Of a DNA stretch of 51,752 nt, positions 1-10,572 are shown piece by piece. The DNA is from Nanobdellota archaeon. Its GTDB lineage: Archaea > Nanobdellota > Nanobdellia > Pacearchaeales > GW2011-AR1. Both the position numbers and the translations under genes were made by a program. The stretch's first letter is position 1. Every line of letters begins with the position of its first letter. A model generated the notes under the pieces. The model did no database searches. It was given only the letters and a program-made list of their open reading frames with translations, and was not told the DNA's origin. The stretch is from contig JAHIWS010000011.1 of NCBI GenBank assembly GCA_018815925.1, positions 1-51,752 of the forward strand, written 5' to 3'.

Positions 1-2
1 AG

Positions 3-1055
3 AAAAGACGTCAAGGCAAGGGTTTATTCTGTAAGCACATTAAAGCCATTATTTTATTTGAAAAATTAAAGAACGCTTACGAAGTGGAAGAAAGCCCAGT
101 GAGGAAAGAAGTAGAGCTATTGATAGAAAAGCCACAAGAAGAGTTATGCCCTTTCTGTAATTCTGAAAACTTAGTAAAAAGCGGAATAAGGAAAACTCAA
201 ATAGGAGATAAACAGAGATATGAATGTAGGGATTGTAAGAAAAGATTTGTTTTAGAACCAATAAAATATCTTAAAGGAAATGCTAAACTTATCTGTTTGG
301 CTATGGATTGTTATTACAGAGGATTATCTTACAGAGATATAAGCCACCAATTCCAGCAATTCTACAACTTAAATATTTCTCACGTCACAATTAGAGAATG
401 GGTTTTAAGATTTTCAGAAGTAATGGAAAAATACAGCGAAACAATACAACCACAGATTAAAGGTGTTTGGAACGCTGATGAAACTTTAATTTTAACAAAG
501 AGAGGAAAAGACAAGAAAAACCCTAATGTAGAATTTGATTATGTTTGGAATGTTATGGATAACAAAAGTAAATTCCTTTTGGCTTCAATAAATTCTGGTC
601 GTTCAAGAAAATCCAAAGATGCACAAAAAGTTTTCACAGAGGCATATAAACAAAATGGAAAAATACCTTTTCAGATTATAGTGGATGGTTACAAGGGTTA
701 TGAAGATGGTTGTAGAAAAACTTTTAGAAATTGGGGCAACGAACGAAAAGTTAAATTTACTTCAATCGTAGGAAAAAGAAAAGTTGTAAATAACAACGCA
801 ATAGAAAGCCATCACAAACAACAAAAAGAATTTCATAAAGTAAGACAAGGAGTTAAAGAAGTTCAGAAATATCAGGATGGCTTTAAGATATTCCATAATT
901 TTGTTAGAAAGAATGCAAGACAAGGTTTAACTCCTGCGAATAAAGTTGGAGTTGGAATAAACGGAAATGCTTGGGAAACTATGCTATTGAATGGAATTAA
1001 ATTACAAAAAGCCACGAGTTTGACAGCGGAGGAAAATATGATGATAAGCCACTAA
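3..1055 (+). mobile_element. IS-type DDE transposase (IS6/IS240-like), 5' end truncated by the window edge; upstream in-frame sequence looks like the end of a SWIM zinc finger
   Basis: Zinc-ribbon CPFCNSENLVKSG..YECRDCKKRF followed by a DDE-like core (VWNADETLI, IIVDGYKGYEDG, NNAIESHHKQQKEFHKVRQG). The frame is open upstream of the annotated GTG at 84: KRRQGKGLFCKHIKAIILFEKLKNAYEVEESP. Confidence 0.8.
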
Positions 1056-1121
1056 ATCTTGACACTCGCATTGGAAATTCATTATCATAATCCTTAAAAA
1101 GACATACAGGTTTTTTACTAA

Positions 1122-2072
1122 ATGTTTCAGGGAAATTATGAAAAAATTCTTGAAAAGATTGCTAAGACATCTGGTTTGGAAAAAGAAGAAATTGAAAGAA
1201 GAGTTGAAGCAAAAAGAGCAAAACTTTCTGGGTTGATAAGTCATGAAGGGGCTGCACAAGTTGTTGCTGCTGAGCTTGGAATAAGTTTTGATGATGTTAA
1301 ACTTAAAATAGAAGAACTATTGCCTGGGATGAGGAAGGTTAATGTTGTTGGAAAAATTATTAATTTATTTCCTGTAAGAACATTCACAACCAAAAAAGGT
1401 GATGAAGGAAAAGTATGTAATTTTTTCATGGCCGATGAGACTTCAAATCTTAAAGTTGTTTTATGGGATACAAATCATATAGGTTTAATAGAAAGTAATA
1501 AGATTCAAGAAGGTAGTGTAGTTGAAATAGCAAATGCGAGCATGAGGGATAATGAACTTCATTTAGGAAGTTTTTCTGAATTCAAACCTTGTGAAGAAGT
1601 TCTTGAGAATGTTAAAACAGAAAAAGTAGTCAAGGAAAAAAATATTGTTGATTTTAGGGTTCAGGATAGTGTAAGTTCAAGAGCTTTTATTGTTCAGACT
1701 TTTGAACCAAGGTTTTTTTATGTTTGTTCTGAATGTGGGAAAAAAGTGGTTTCGGGGGATAAAGGGTTTGTGTGTGCAGAACATGGAGAAATAGCAGCTG
1801 AAAAAAGAGCTCTTATTAATTTGGTTTTAGATGATGGAACAGAATCTATTAGGGCTGTGTTTTTTCATGAGGCTCTTTCAAAGTTAGGGCTTACTGAATT
1901 AGAAGATTCAGAAAGATTATTGAGCCAGAGAGAAGATCTTTTAGGTAAAGAAATGGTGTTCAGTGGAAATGTTAGGATGAATAAATTTTTCAATAATGCT
2001 GAGTTTATTGTTGATGGAGTTAAGGTTGTTGATATGGATGAATTGATTGTTGGGTTGGAAAAGAAGGATTGA
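1122..2072 (+). CDS. Replication protein A-like OB-fold ssDNA-binding protein with zinc finger
   Basis: MRKVNVVGKIINLFPVRTF..GDEGKVCNFFMADETSNLKVVLWD OB fold plus C-x2-C...C-x2-H zinc-binding region. Confidence 0.8.
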   Translation: MFQGNYEKILEKIAKTSGLEKEEIERRVEAKRAKLSGLISHEGAAQVVAAELGISFDDVKLKIEELLPGMRKVNVVGKIINLFPVRTFTTKKGDEGKVCNFFMADETSNLKVVLWDTNHIGLIESNKIQEGSVVEIANASMRDNELHLGSFSEFKPCEEVLENVKTEKVVKEKNIVDFRVQDSVSSRAFIVQTFEPRFFYVCSECGKKVVSGDKGFVCAEHGEIAAEKRALINLVLDDGTESIRAVFFHEALSKLGLTELEDSERLLSQREDLLGKEMVFSGNVRMNKFFNNAEFIVDGVKVVDMDELIVGLEKKD

Positions 2073-2125
2073 TTATGTGTTTTTTGAGAAAATAGATTTA
2101 TTAATAGTAAAAGTTTTTCTAAATT

Positions 2126-2575
2126 ATGTTACTTAAAACACATCTTGCAATAACACTTGCATTTATTTTGTTATTTATTAATTCTGTTGAATCCAAGTTG
2201 GTTTTTGTTATTGTTGCTTTAATTGCAACTTATATTCCTGATGTGGATTCCAGATATTCTACTCTTGGAAGAAAAAAAATAAATAGGATACTTCAATTAT
2301 TTACAAAACATAGGGGGATGATTCATAGTTTTAGTTTTCTTTTAACAATTACTTTATTTTTGATTTTGTTTTTTCCTGTTTTGGCTTTTGGATTTTTTCT
2401 TGGATATGGGTTGCACTTGTTTGCCGATAGTTTCACTAAAGATGGGATAAGGCCTTTTTATCCTTGGAAAAAAAGAGCTTATGGATTTGTAAAAACAGGT
2501 GGAAGAATTGAGGTTATTATTTTAGTGGGTTTTGTTATTGCTGATATTGCGCTGGTTTTTTTAAGAATTTTTTGA
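2126..2575 (+). CDS. Membrane-bound metal-dependent hydrolase, YdjM/DUF457-like
   Basis: Multi-TM with YIPDVDSRYSTLGRK, HRGMIHSF and GYGLHLFADSFTKDGIRPFYP motifs. Confidence 0.75.
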   Translation: MLLKTHLAITLAFILLFINSVESKLVFVIVALIATYIPDVDSRYSTLGRKKINRILQLFTKHRGMIHSFSFLLTITLFLILFFPVLAFGFFLGYGLHLFADSFTKDGIRPFYPWKKRAYGFVKTGGRIEVIILVGFVIADIALVFLRIF

Positions 2576-2628
2576 TGATTATGTTGAATTCTATAAATCC
2601 TTATAAATAATAAGGTTTTTGGTGTTTA

Positions 2629-3633
2629 ATGGTTATAAAAAAAGATGAAGAAAAAGTTGAAAAAGAAATAAAAAAAGATATTCCTAAAGAACCAGAGCTT
2701 ACTGATTTACCTGGAATTGGACCTGCTGTTGCTGCTAAACTAGAAAATGCAGGGGTTTTTGATATGATGAGTTTGGCTGTTATGAGTCCTGCTTCTTTGT
2801 CAGATGCTGCTGGAGTCAGTAGTGCTGTAGCAAGAAAAGCTATTCAGGCTGCTAGAAATATGTTGAAACTTGGTTTTACAGATGGTGTAGAATTTGCGCA
2901 GAGAAGAGTTAATATTTCTTATATTACAACAGGAAGCAAAAATATTGATGAACTTCTTGGGGGAAAGGGAATTGAAAGCAGGGCCATTACAGAAGCTTTT
3001 GGGGCTTATGGAAGTGGAAAAACACAGTTGGGTTTAACTTTAGCAGTTAATACTCAGTTGCCTGTTGAAAAAGGAGGGGCAAATGGTAAAGCAGTATTTA
3101 TAGATACAGAAGGAACTTTTAGACCCTCAAGAATAAAACAAATTGCAGAACATATTGGTGCTAATCCTGAAAAAATTTTAAAAAATATTTTAGTTGCTCG
3201 TGCTTTTAATAGTGATCACCAGATTCTTCTTTTAGAAAAAATAACAGAGATGATTAGATCTGGAGAAAATATTAAATTAGTTATTATTGATTCCTTAACA
3301 GCTCATTTTAGAGCAGAGTTTGCTGGAAGAGGACAATTAGCCGATAGGCAACAAAAACTGAATAGGTACATGCATGATTTAATGAAATTATCAGAAACCC
3401 ATAATCTTGCTGTTTATGTTACCAATCAGGTTATGGCTAATCCTGCTCAGTTATTTGGAGACCCAACAACAGCTATTGGAGGTAATATTGTTGGACATGC
3501 TAGTACTTACAGAATGTATCTTCGTAGAGGAAAACAAGGAAGTAGAGTTGCAAAGTTAATTGATTCACCTAACTTGCCTGATAATGAATGTATGTTTTTT
3601 GTAACAAGTGATGGGGTTGTTGATAAGGCTTAA
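2629..3633 (+). CDS. radA: DNA repair and recombination protein RadA
   Basis: N-terminal HhH (LTDLPGIGPAVAAKLENAG), Walker A GAYGSGKTQLG, Walker B LVIIDSLTAHFRAEFAGRG, VTNQVMANP. Confidence 0.97.
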   Translation: MVIKKDEEKVEKEIKKDIPKEPELTDLPGIGPAVAAKLENAGVFDMMSLAVMSPASLSDAAGVSSAVARKAIQAARNMLKLGFTDGVEFAQRRVNISYITTGSKNIDELLGGKGIESRAITEAFGAYGSGKTQLGLTLAVNTQLPVEKGGANGKAVFIDTEGTFRPSRIKQIAEHIGANPEKILKNILVARAFNSDHQILLLEKITEMIRSGENIKLVIIDSLTAHFRAEFAGRGQLADRQQKLNRYMHDLMKLSETHNLAVYVTNQVMANPAQLFGDPTTAIGGNIVGHASTYRMYLRRGKQGSRVAKLIDSPNLPDNECMFFVTSDGVVDKA

Positions 3634-3634
3634 G

Positions 3635-3847
3635 ATGGTGAACACTAGGTTTTATGAGGTTAAATATGAAGATAATGAAAATTTAAGTTTTATTAAATAT
3701 CTTGTTAGGCATGTTTGTGATGCTTCTTCTCCTTTATATTTTAAAATGCTTGCTGTTCATGGAGCAATTGGAAAAAGTGACAGGGCTATTTTCCATGGAG
3801 AAGATGCACAATTGTTTCTGATTGCAAACAAGAAGAATCTAGAATAG
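3635..3847 (+). CDS. Hypothetical protein, likely frameshifted; coding-like sequence continues in the -1 frame to 3933
   Basis: MVNTRFYEVKYEDNENLSF...AQLFLIANKKNLE*. The overlapping -1 frame gives ..ESRIAIVGEIEDIPRAKSLLEKVARIKLLEDD* ending at 3933. Confidence 0.5.
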   Translation: MVNTRFYEVKYEDNENLSFIKYLVRHVCDASSPLYFKMLAVHGAIGKSDRAIFHGEDAQLFLIANKKNLE

Positions 3848-4020
3848 CAATTGTAGGAGAGATAGAAGATATTCCTAGGGCTAAATCTTTATTAGAAAAG
3901 GTAGCTAGGATAAAATTGCTTGAAGATGATTAAAAATATTTTATTATTCTCTAAACTATATATAATAGCTAAACAATCTTTATAAAAGTAAGTTATTTTT
4001 AGATTAAATTAAAAGAAAAA

Positions 4021-4386
4021 ATGGAAAGAATAACAATTGATATTAAAATTATTGATGGAAAGGATTATAATCTTATTTGTGAAGAAGACATAATTCAATG
4101 GGAGGGTAAACCTGGAAAACTTGAATTAGTTACTTCTACATATTATGATCCTGATGATGGAAGCTATATTGTTTCTGCAGTTATGAGGGAGGGAGAAGAA
4201 TGTGTAAAAAGATTTTACAGCAATAAAATTTCTGATGTTGGAAAAAATGATTTGAGATTACTTCCAGGACTATCTGGTGTAATCGGTCCAAGTAAAGAAA
4301 CAACTTTTTTGGGAGATCCTATTATAGATAAAGAAAAAGTGTCTTATGAAGATTTAGATAGGCAGTTAAAGGGAAAGGGGTTATAA
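4021..4386 (+). CDS. Hypothetical protein
   Basis: 121-aa ORF with TATA-like sequence upstream (tctttataaaag); co-directional with neighbours. Confidence 0.6.
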   Translation: MERITIDIKIIDGKDYNLICEEDIIQWEGKPGKLELVTSTYYDPDDGSYIVSAVMREGEECVKRFYSNKISDVGKNDLRLLPGLSGVIGPSKETTFLGDPIIDKEKVSYEDLDRQLKGKGL

Positions 4387-4388
4387 AA

Positions 4389-4673
4389 ATGGAAGTTAAG
4401 GGTAATGTCTTTTTATTTGGAACCTTTTATGATGCTGGTAAAAGAGATTTTACTAAGAGCAGAGAATCTTATGATATTATTCTTTATAGAGTTATTTCTA
4501 GTTTTGAAAGCAGAGCTATTGGTTCTTTAGGGGGTCTGTTTGCTTCTTCTTTTTCAAATAAGGATATTTTTAGAGATAAGTATAATTTGGTTGTTGAGAG
4601 AAAGAAAATTAAAGAGTTTGAAAAAATTAATAAAGGTAAATTTCATTTTTTTTATGTTGAAGGTGAAGAATGA
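4389..4673 (+). CDS. Hypothetical protein
   Basis: 94-aa ORF tightly packed between 4021-4386 and metK. Confidence 0.6.
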   Translation: MEVKGNVFLFGTFYDAGKRDFTKSRESYDIILYRVISSFESRAIGSLGGLFASSFSNKDIFRDKYNLVVERKKIKEFEKINKGKFHFFYVEGEE

Positions 4674-5818
4674 AAAAAACATTTATTACATCAGAGTCTG
4701 TGACAGAAGGCCATCCTGACAAAGTTTGTGATCAGATTAGTGATGCTATTTTAGATAATCTTATTGTTCAAGATCCTTTTTCAAGAGTTGCTGTTGAATG
4801 TTTAACAACAACAGGCACTGTTCATGTTTCTGGAGAAATTACAACAAAGGGTTTTGCAGATATTCAGTCAATTGTTAGAAGAACTTTAAGGGAAATAGGG
4901 TATACTGATCCAAGGTTTGGATTAGATTGTGAAGATGCAGGGGTTTGGGTTAGTGTTCATGGTCAGAGTGTTGATATTGCTCAAGGAGTAGATAAAGAAG
5001 GAGCAGGAGACCAAGGAATGATGTATGGCTATGCTTGTAATGAAACACCCGAGTTAATGCCTTTACCTATTGTTTTAGCACATAAGTTAACAAGGAGAGT
5101 TTCAGAAGCTAGAAGAAATAATGAGATAAGAAATATTGGTCCTGATGGAAAAAGCCAGGTAACTATTGAATATAATAATGGAAAACCAATAAGGATAGAT
5201 GCAGTTGTTGTTTCTCAACAACATAAAAAAGATATTTCAGAAGACGAATTAAAAAATGAAATATTAGAAAAAGTAATTAAGCCAATTTGTGGAAATTTTA
5301 TGGATGAAAATACTAAAGTTCATATTAATCCTACTGGAGCTTTTGTTATTGGGGGGCCAGAAGGAGATACTGGTTTAACCGGAAGGAAAATAATCGTAGA
5401 TACTTATGGTGGAGTTGGAAGACATGGGGGTGGGGCTTTTAGTGGGAAAGACCCAAGTAAAGTAGATAGGAGTGCGACTTATATGGCAAGGTATGTTGCA
5501 AAGAACATTGTTGCTGCAGGTTTAGCAGACAAATGTGAAGTAGGTTTGAGTTATGCTATTGGAATTGCAGAACCAACTTCTGTTGATGTTGATTGTTTTG
5601 GCACAAATAAAATTGAAGAAGAAAAAATTTCTGAGTTAGTAAAAAAACATTTTAGATTAACTCCAAGAGGAATAATTGAGAGTTTAGATTTAAGACGTCC
5701 TATTTATAAACAGACAGCTAGTTATGGGCATTTTGGAAGAAATGAGCCTGGTTTTACATGGGAAAATATAGATAAAGCTGAGATTTTAAAAAGAGAAAGT
5801 GGATTGGTTGGGAATTAA
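4670..5818 (+). CDS. metK: S-adenosylmethionine synthetase, bacterial-type MetK
   Basis: [79 protein letters not shown]. Confidence 0.97.
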   Translation: MKKTFITSESVTEGHPDKVCDQISDAILDNLIVQDPFSRVAVECLTTTGTVHVSGEITTKGFADIQSIVRRTLREIGYTDPRFGLDCEDAGVWVSVHGQSVDIAQGVDKEGAGDQGMMYGYACNETPELMPLPIVLAHKLTRRVSEARRNNEIRNIGPDGKSQVTIEYNNGKPIRIDAVVVSQQHKKDISEDELKNEILEKVIKPICGNFMDENTKVHINPTGAFVIGGPEGDTGLTGRKIIVDTYGGVGRHGGGAFSGKDPSKVDRSATYMARYVAKNIVAAGLADKCEVGLSYAIGIAEPTSVDVDCFGTNKIEEEKISELVKKHFRLTPRGIIESLDLRRPIYKQTASYGHFGRNEPGFTWENIDKAEILKRESGLVGN

Positions 5819-5830
5819 TTGTTTGGTTTT

Positions 5831-6175
5831 TTATCTGAGAGGTTTTGCTCCAAAATATTTTTTGGTTGTGTTTATTACTTCTTGGACGTTGTGTTTATTC
5901 ACTGCTCTAATTTTTGGATTTTTAAGATTAAAGTTAGATCTACAAATATTTGGGGTATACCCTATTGGAGTACAAGAAATGTGAACCAAAGAAAGTACAA
6001 CTCCTTCTAAATAACCAATTTCTATGAAAGGATGGATTTTTGAAGGTTTTGGGTTTTTGTCCTATATTTCTATCCTTATTTGATCTCCTTTAGAGAGGGG
6101 ATTATCAAAAGGTACCCTAAAAAATTCATATAGGGTGTTATTAATTTCTACTTGAAAATTATATAAATATTCTTT
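5831..6175 (-). pseudogene. Possible decayed small gene (in-frame TAG, no obvious start)
   Basis: The minus strand reads EYLYNFQVEINNTLYEFFRVPFDNPLSKGDQIRIEI*DKNPKPSKIHPFIEIGYLEGVVLSLVHISCTPIGYTPNICRSNFNLKNPKIRAVNKHNVQEVINTTKKYFGAKPLR*. Confidence 0.4.
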
Positions 6176-6250
6176 TTTTATATATTTTCAATAAATTTCT
6201 TATTTTTAATGATTGTTATAGTGTACTAAATAATTAAGTAGTAATTAATT

Positions 6251-6772
6251 TTATTCTTCAAAGCAAATTATATCATGAGCTGTTTTGTAACTGTGCATTT
6301 CTTTTTCATTAAACCATAATTTTATTTCTATGTCTGCATTTTTTTTGTCTTTTGATGCATGAATAAGATTTCTTACCATTACATTTTTTGCATTTGCAAA
6401 ATCTTTTGAAATGTGTGCAAAATCTCCTCTTATTGTTCCAGAAGGAGATTCATTAGGATAGGTTGATCCCACTATTTTTCTTGTGACTTTTATTGCATCT
6501 ACACCTTCTAATATTATTGCAATTACTGGGCCTTCTTTAATATATTTTACTAATTCGTTTCTTACATTTCTTCCATATTTTTTTTCAACTTCTTTATATC
6601 TTTCATCTAGTTCTTCTCTATAATGTTTTTTTGCAAAGTCTTCATCTGCCCAAACCATTTTCATCCCAATTATTTTTAATCCTGCATCTTCAAATCTCAT
6701 TATTATTTTTCCGACGAGGTTTCTAATTACACCATCTGGTTTTATTAAAATTAATGTTTTTTCTTTTTCCAT
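6251..6772 (-). CDS. ndk: Nucleoside diphosphate kinase
   Basis: EKTLILIKPDGVIRNLVGKII, STYPNESPSGTIRGDFA, VRNLIHASKD. Confidence 0.95.
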   Translation of the reverse strand: MEKEKTLILIKPDGVIRNLVGKIIMRFEDAGLKIIGMKMVWADEDFAKKHYREELDERYKEVEKKYGRNVRNELVKYIKEGPVIAIILEGVDAIKVTRKIVGSTYPNESPSGTIRGDFAHISKDFANAKNVMVRNLIHASKDKKNADIEIKLWFNEKEMHSYKTAHDIICFEE

Positions 6773-6875
6773 TTTTTAGTTTTGAATTGATTCTTTATAA
6801 ACTTTTATAGTTATGTCGGAATAGAAAAACATTTATAAAGTTAAAATATGTATTTAAGATATATAAAAAGGGAAA

Positions 6876-8447
6876 ATGGATAAAAGAAGAGTGTTTTTTT
6901 ATGGGTCTTTTTTCTTAATAGTATTTTCTATTTGTTTTGTTTTGGGATTAGAGGTTTTTCAGACAAGTGGGGGAACTCACATGAATCCAACAGAAGATGT
7001 TTCATATATTTTTAATTTTACTATTAATAATACAGAGGAATTTGGAGATATAGTTAATATTACCCAGGTGAATGTTACTCTTCCTAGTGGATTTACTCTA
7101 AATTTAGATGTTTCTAACGGTTCTAGTGCTGCAGGAAATTTTTCTGCTACTTCAAATATTTTGACTTGGTATAATAATTCTGGGGTGCAAGGATTTTTGA
7201 TTAATGGAAGTAATACTTCAAGATATTTTTGGTTTAATGCTACTGCTGCTAATCCTGGATTATATAATTTAACTATCCAGGTTCTTGTTAATGGCTCTAG
7301 CACAAATATGCGAAATATTTCTATTACTGTAAATGATACAACTTCTCCTAATGAAGTTAATTTTACTAGTGATACTTTTGCAAATTATTCAACTGAACTG
7401 GTTATGTTTAATGTTTCAGTTATAGATCTGGGAACAATGTCAAGGGTGTATTTTAATGTGACTAATAGTTCTGGAGATCAAAATTATACAGCAACTAATG
7501 CTTCTAATCCTTCTAGTTACTATTGGAATGCTAGTATTAATGTTAGTATGCTTGCCGAGGGAAAATATAATGTTACTGTTTGGTCAAATGATACATATGC
7601 TAATGAAAATAATACAGGGATTACCCAGTTTACTGTGGATAGGACTATCCCTGTTGTAACTTTAACTCAATCTGAATCTGGGACAGGAAAGCATAATATG
7701 TATATTGATATTGCAATTACTGATTCTGGGAGTGGAATAGGACAAGATTGCACTGTTAATGTTGCTAGTGAGGGGGTTACATTTACAGGAGGGTCAGATT
7801 CAACCCAAACAATGAATCAAACTGGGTTAAATTGTGGGGCTTCTTATAGTTATATTATAACCTGTATGGATCTTTCAGGAAATTCTGGATCTTCTCTTTC
7901 TACAACATACTCTACAGATGCTTGTGGTGATGCGGGGAGTGGTGCAGGTTCTTCTGGAGTGAGTTCAAGTACATGGATAAATACTTATGATTATTCAGAT
8001 AATGAGTTTTCTAATAAAGATTCTTTAGCTAGGAGTTTTTCTGTTAATAATAGGGTTAGACTAAGAATTGGGGGAGAAAGCCATTATGTTGGAATAAAAT
8101 CATTAACTTCTTCAACAGCTACAATAGAGGTTTCATCTACACCTCAAACAGTAACAATGAGTGTGGGAGATTTAAAGAAGTTTGATGTTACTGATGATGG
8201 TTATTATGATATTTCTGTGAAGCTTAATTCAGTTTTAAATAATAAAGCAGATATAACTCTTTTATCAATTCATGAGATGGTTTCCCCTGCTTTGGCTCCT
8301 GAAGAAGAAACAACCTCAGATGTAACAGGAGATAACGAGACAATTATTGAAGAATCTACAGAAAAAAGTGTAACTTGGTTATGGGTCGTAATTGTTTTAG
8401 TAGTAATTTTTATTGCATGGATAATTATTTCTAAAAAGAGAAAATAA
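6876..8447 (+). CDS. Secreted, membrane-anchored surface protein with Ig-like repeats
   Basis: N-terminal signal sequence, many N-x-S/T sequons, C-terminal TM WLWVVIVLVVIFIAWIIISKKRK. Confidence 0.7.
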   Translation: MDKRRVFFYGSFFLIVFSICFVLGLEVFQTSGGTHMNPTEDVSYIFNFTINNTEEFGDIVNITQVNVTLPSGFTLNLDVSNGSSAAGNFSATSNILTWYNNSGVQGFLINGSNTSRYFWFNATAANPGLYNLTIQVLVNGSSTNMRNISITVNDTTSPNEVNFTSDTFANYSTELVMFNVSVIDLGTMSRVYFNVTNSSGDQNYTATNASNPSSYYWNASINVSMLAEGKYNVTVWSNDTYANENNTGITQFTVDRTIPVVTLTQSESGTGKHNMYIDIAITDSGSGIGQDCTVNVASEGVTFTGGSDSTQTMNQTGLNCGASYSYIITCMDLSGNSGSSLSTTYSTDACGDAGSGAGSSGVSSSTWINTYDYSDNEFSNKDSLARSFSVNNRVRLRIGGESHYVGIKSLTSSTATIEVSSTPQTVTMSVGDLKKFDVTDDGYYDISVKLNSVLNNKADITLLSIHEMVSPALAPEEETTSDVTGDNETIIEESTEKSVTWLWVVIVLVVIFIAWIIISKKRK

Positions 8448-8450
8448 TTT

Positions 8451-8482
8451 TTCTCAAGTTCAGTAAAAAGAGAAAAAGTTGA
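8451..8482. repeat. 20-bp dispersed repeat (copy 1 of ttctcaagttcagtaaaaag; second copy 29588-29607), here within a terminator-like inverted repeat
   Basis: Exact 20-bp match by eye; TTTTTCTC...GAGAAAAA arms in the first copy. Confidence 0.55.
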
Positions 8483-8533
8483 GTAAGAATAAATAATTTT
8501 TATAGGTGGTTAAAAGAGGTTGTTTTTTAATAT

Positions 8534-10417
8534 TTAGCACTTTGCTATCTTTATTGGTTCTGTAATACAATTATTGCTTTTTAATATCATTGTTTTAAGT
8601 TTTAAGTTTTCTTTTTTTAATTCTATAAAATATGTTTGAATTCCTTTTTCAAGGATATCACATTCTTCACAGGTTTTTCCACAAGTATAGATTTGTGTTT
8701 CTTCTGTTGTTTTTATTATGAAATCAAGGAAATCTAGTTGTTGAGTTTCACTTCCTTTAAAACTAGTTATTTCTAGTTTACCTGATTCTTCATTATAACA
8801 AGATCCTAGGATTTTTAAGGGGAGATTTTTTCCTGATTCAATACAAGGAGTTGTTAGCATGCTTTCTGTTGTCAAACCTTTGAATATGCATGCATCTTCT
8901 TGGCATTTGTAGTTTTCAGGGCATGTGTTAAGGATTTTTTCTAAGATTTGTGTTCCTGATTTTTGTGAACAAGAATATTGAAACATTTGTTTTTCATTTA
9001 TACATATATCAGGATAATTGTATTCTATGTTGTAAAGATTTAATCCTTGAGCATATCCCTTAGCAAATAGGTTGTTGGTTGGATCTGTGTCTGTGCATGT
9101 TAAAACTTCTGTTGTTTCTAGAGTAGATTGTTGGGTAAGTTGTCCTACTAAATTTTCACAAACATTATTCTCGTCTATGAACCCATTACAATTATTGTCT
9201 AAACCATCACATATTTCAGGTGCAGAAGTAATTTCTCCTACACAGTTTCCCCATTCTTCATTAGCACATGTTTGTAATCCTTGTTCACATTCTCCTAATT
9301 CTTCTCCACATGCTTGAACATCTCCATTTATACAATTACAATCCTCGTCAGTATATTCGTCACAGTCATTGTCTAATCCATCGCAGATTTCTGGTTCTGG
9401 GGTTGTTTGACCAATACATTCTGTCCATGTTCCTGCAAAACATTGAATTATTCCTTCACTACATTGTCCAATATTTGATCCACATACTTGATATAAAGGG
9501 TTTTCATATTGGTTTTCGTCAAATAATCCATCACAGTCATTATCTAGGTTATCACAGATTTCTGGTTCTGGACCTTTTTCCCCTACACAAATTCCTGTCC
9601 ATGTTCCATCTAAACCACAAGTCTCTTCTCCAGAATTACATTCTCCTATATTTTCCCCGCAGGGTCTTGTTTGTCCCGGGTCACATTCACTACACCAAGT
9701 ATTACAATCAATATCTCCACAATCCACATTTCCATCACAATCATTGTCTAATCCATCAGAACATTTTAGAAAGCTTGTTTCTATTCCTGGTTCAATAATT
9801 CCCTCACAACTACCCCAATCATCATTTATACATGTTCTTGTTCCTGGATCACATATTCCTGTGTCAAGGCCTTCACAGATTTGGATTTGTCCTTCTGTGC
9901 ACCCACCACATCTTCCATTATTACATGGGAGACTATAAATTTCTTGACAATTTACAGAGGTTGTAGAAGAATATACACTTGATGGAGGTGATGGTACTGA
10001 TGGAGGAGGGGTTGGTGGTGGAGGGGTTGTATCATCTCCTGTGCTACTATCTCCTGTTGTTGTAGGGGTTGTTATATCTGGAATGGTTGGTACTGAGCCT
10101 GGGTTTGTAGGATTAAGTATGGCTTCTCCTGTTCCTACAGGTATATCTTGGATACAATAATAATCATAAGCAGTATCTCCTATACAATAATCTTCATAAA
10201 TTCCAGATTCTCCTTCTACTTGAACAAATCCTGTTTCTAAAAAATTATTGGGTCCGTCTGAATCAGTACAAAAACCTATTACCTCTTTTCCACTTATTTT
10301 ACCTAAAAATTCATTAATCCAATTAGCAGAAATAATAGATAATAACACAAAAAATAATATTAACAAGCAAGTTGATATAATTAAACTCTTTTTTATTTTA
10401 TGTTTACTTTTTTCCAT
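8534..10417 (-). CDS. Secreted protein with MopE-like metal-binding repeats
   Basis: Signal/TM N-terminus; repeated EICDGLDNDCDG-type motifs and Cys-rich GEECNSGEETC-like units; Pro/Thr-rich linker. Confidence 0.75.
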   Translation of the reverse strand: MEKSKHKIKKSLIISTCLLILFFVLLSIISANWINEFLGKISGKEVIGFCTDSDGPNNFLETGFVQVEGESGIYEDYCIGDTAYDYYCIQDIPVGTGEAILNPTNPGSVPTIPDITTPTTTGDSSTGDDTTPPPPTPPPSVPSPPSSVYSSTTSVNCQEIYSLPCNNGRCGGCTEGQIQICEGLDTGICDPGTRTCINDDWGSCEGIIEPGIETSFLKCSDGLDNDCDGNVDCGDIDCNTWCSECDPGQTRPCGENIGECNSGEETCGLDGTWTGICVGEKGPEPEICDNLDNDCDGLFDENQYENPLYQVCGSNIGQCSEGIIQCFAGTWTECIGQTTPEPEICDGLDNDCDEYTDEDCNCINGDVQACGEELGECEQGLQTCANEEWGNCVGEITSAPEICDGLDNNCNGFIDENNVCENLVGQLTQQSTLETTEVLTCTDTDPTNNLFAKGYAQGLNLYNIEYNYPDICINEKQMFQYSCSQKSGTQILEKILNTCPENYKCQEDACIFKGLTTESMLTTPCIESGKNLPLKILGSCYNEESGKLEITSFKGSETQQLDFLDFIIKTTEETQIYTCGKTCEECDILEKGIQTYFIELKKENLKLKTMILKSNNCITEPIKIAKC

Positions 10418-10572
10418 TTGATTTATGTTATTTTAAAATGAAAGTATGGAGTAAATTTTATTTACTCTTTTTCATTATTAAGAATAGGAAACAAGATTTT
10501 TAAATATTTTTAGTTTGGGTTTTTGTGGATTTTGGAGGATAACAAGTTTTTTATACTTCTTAATGATTATTT

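Noticed and set aside
5799-6010. Two short plus-strand ORFs downstream of metK
   Set aside because: Low-complexity; the minus strand of the same region has better coding character.
9072-9938. Three plus-strand ORFs inside the MopE-like gene
   Set aside because: Antisense to a repetitive Cys-rich coding sequence; explained by repeat-driven open frames.
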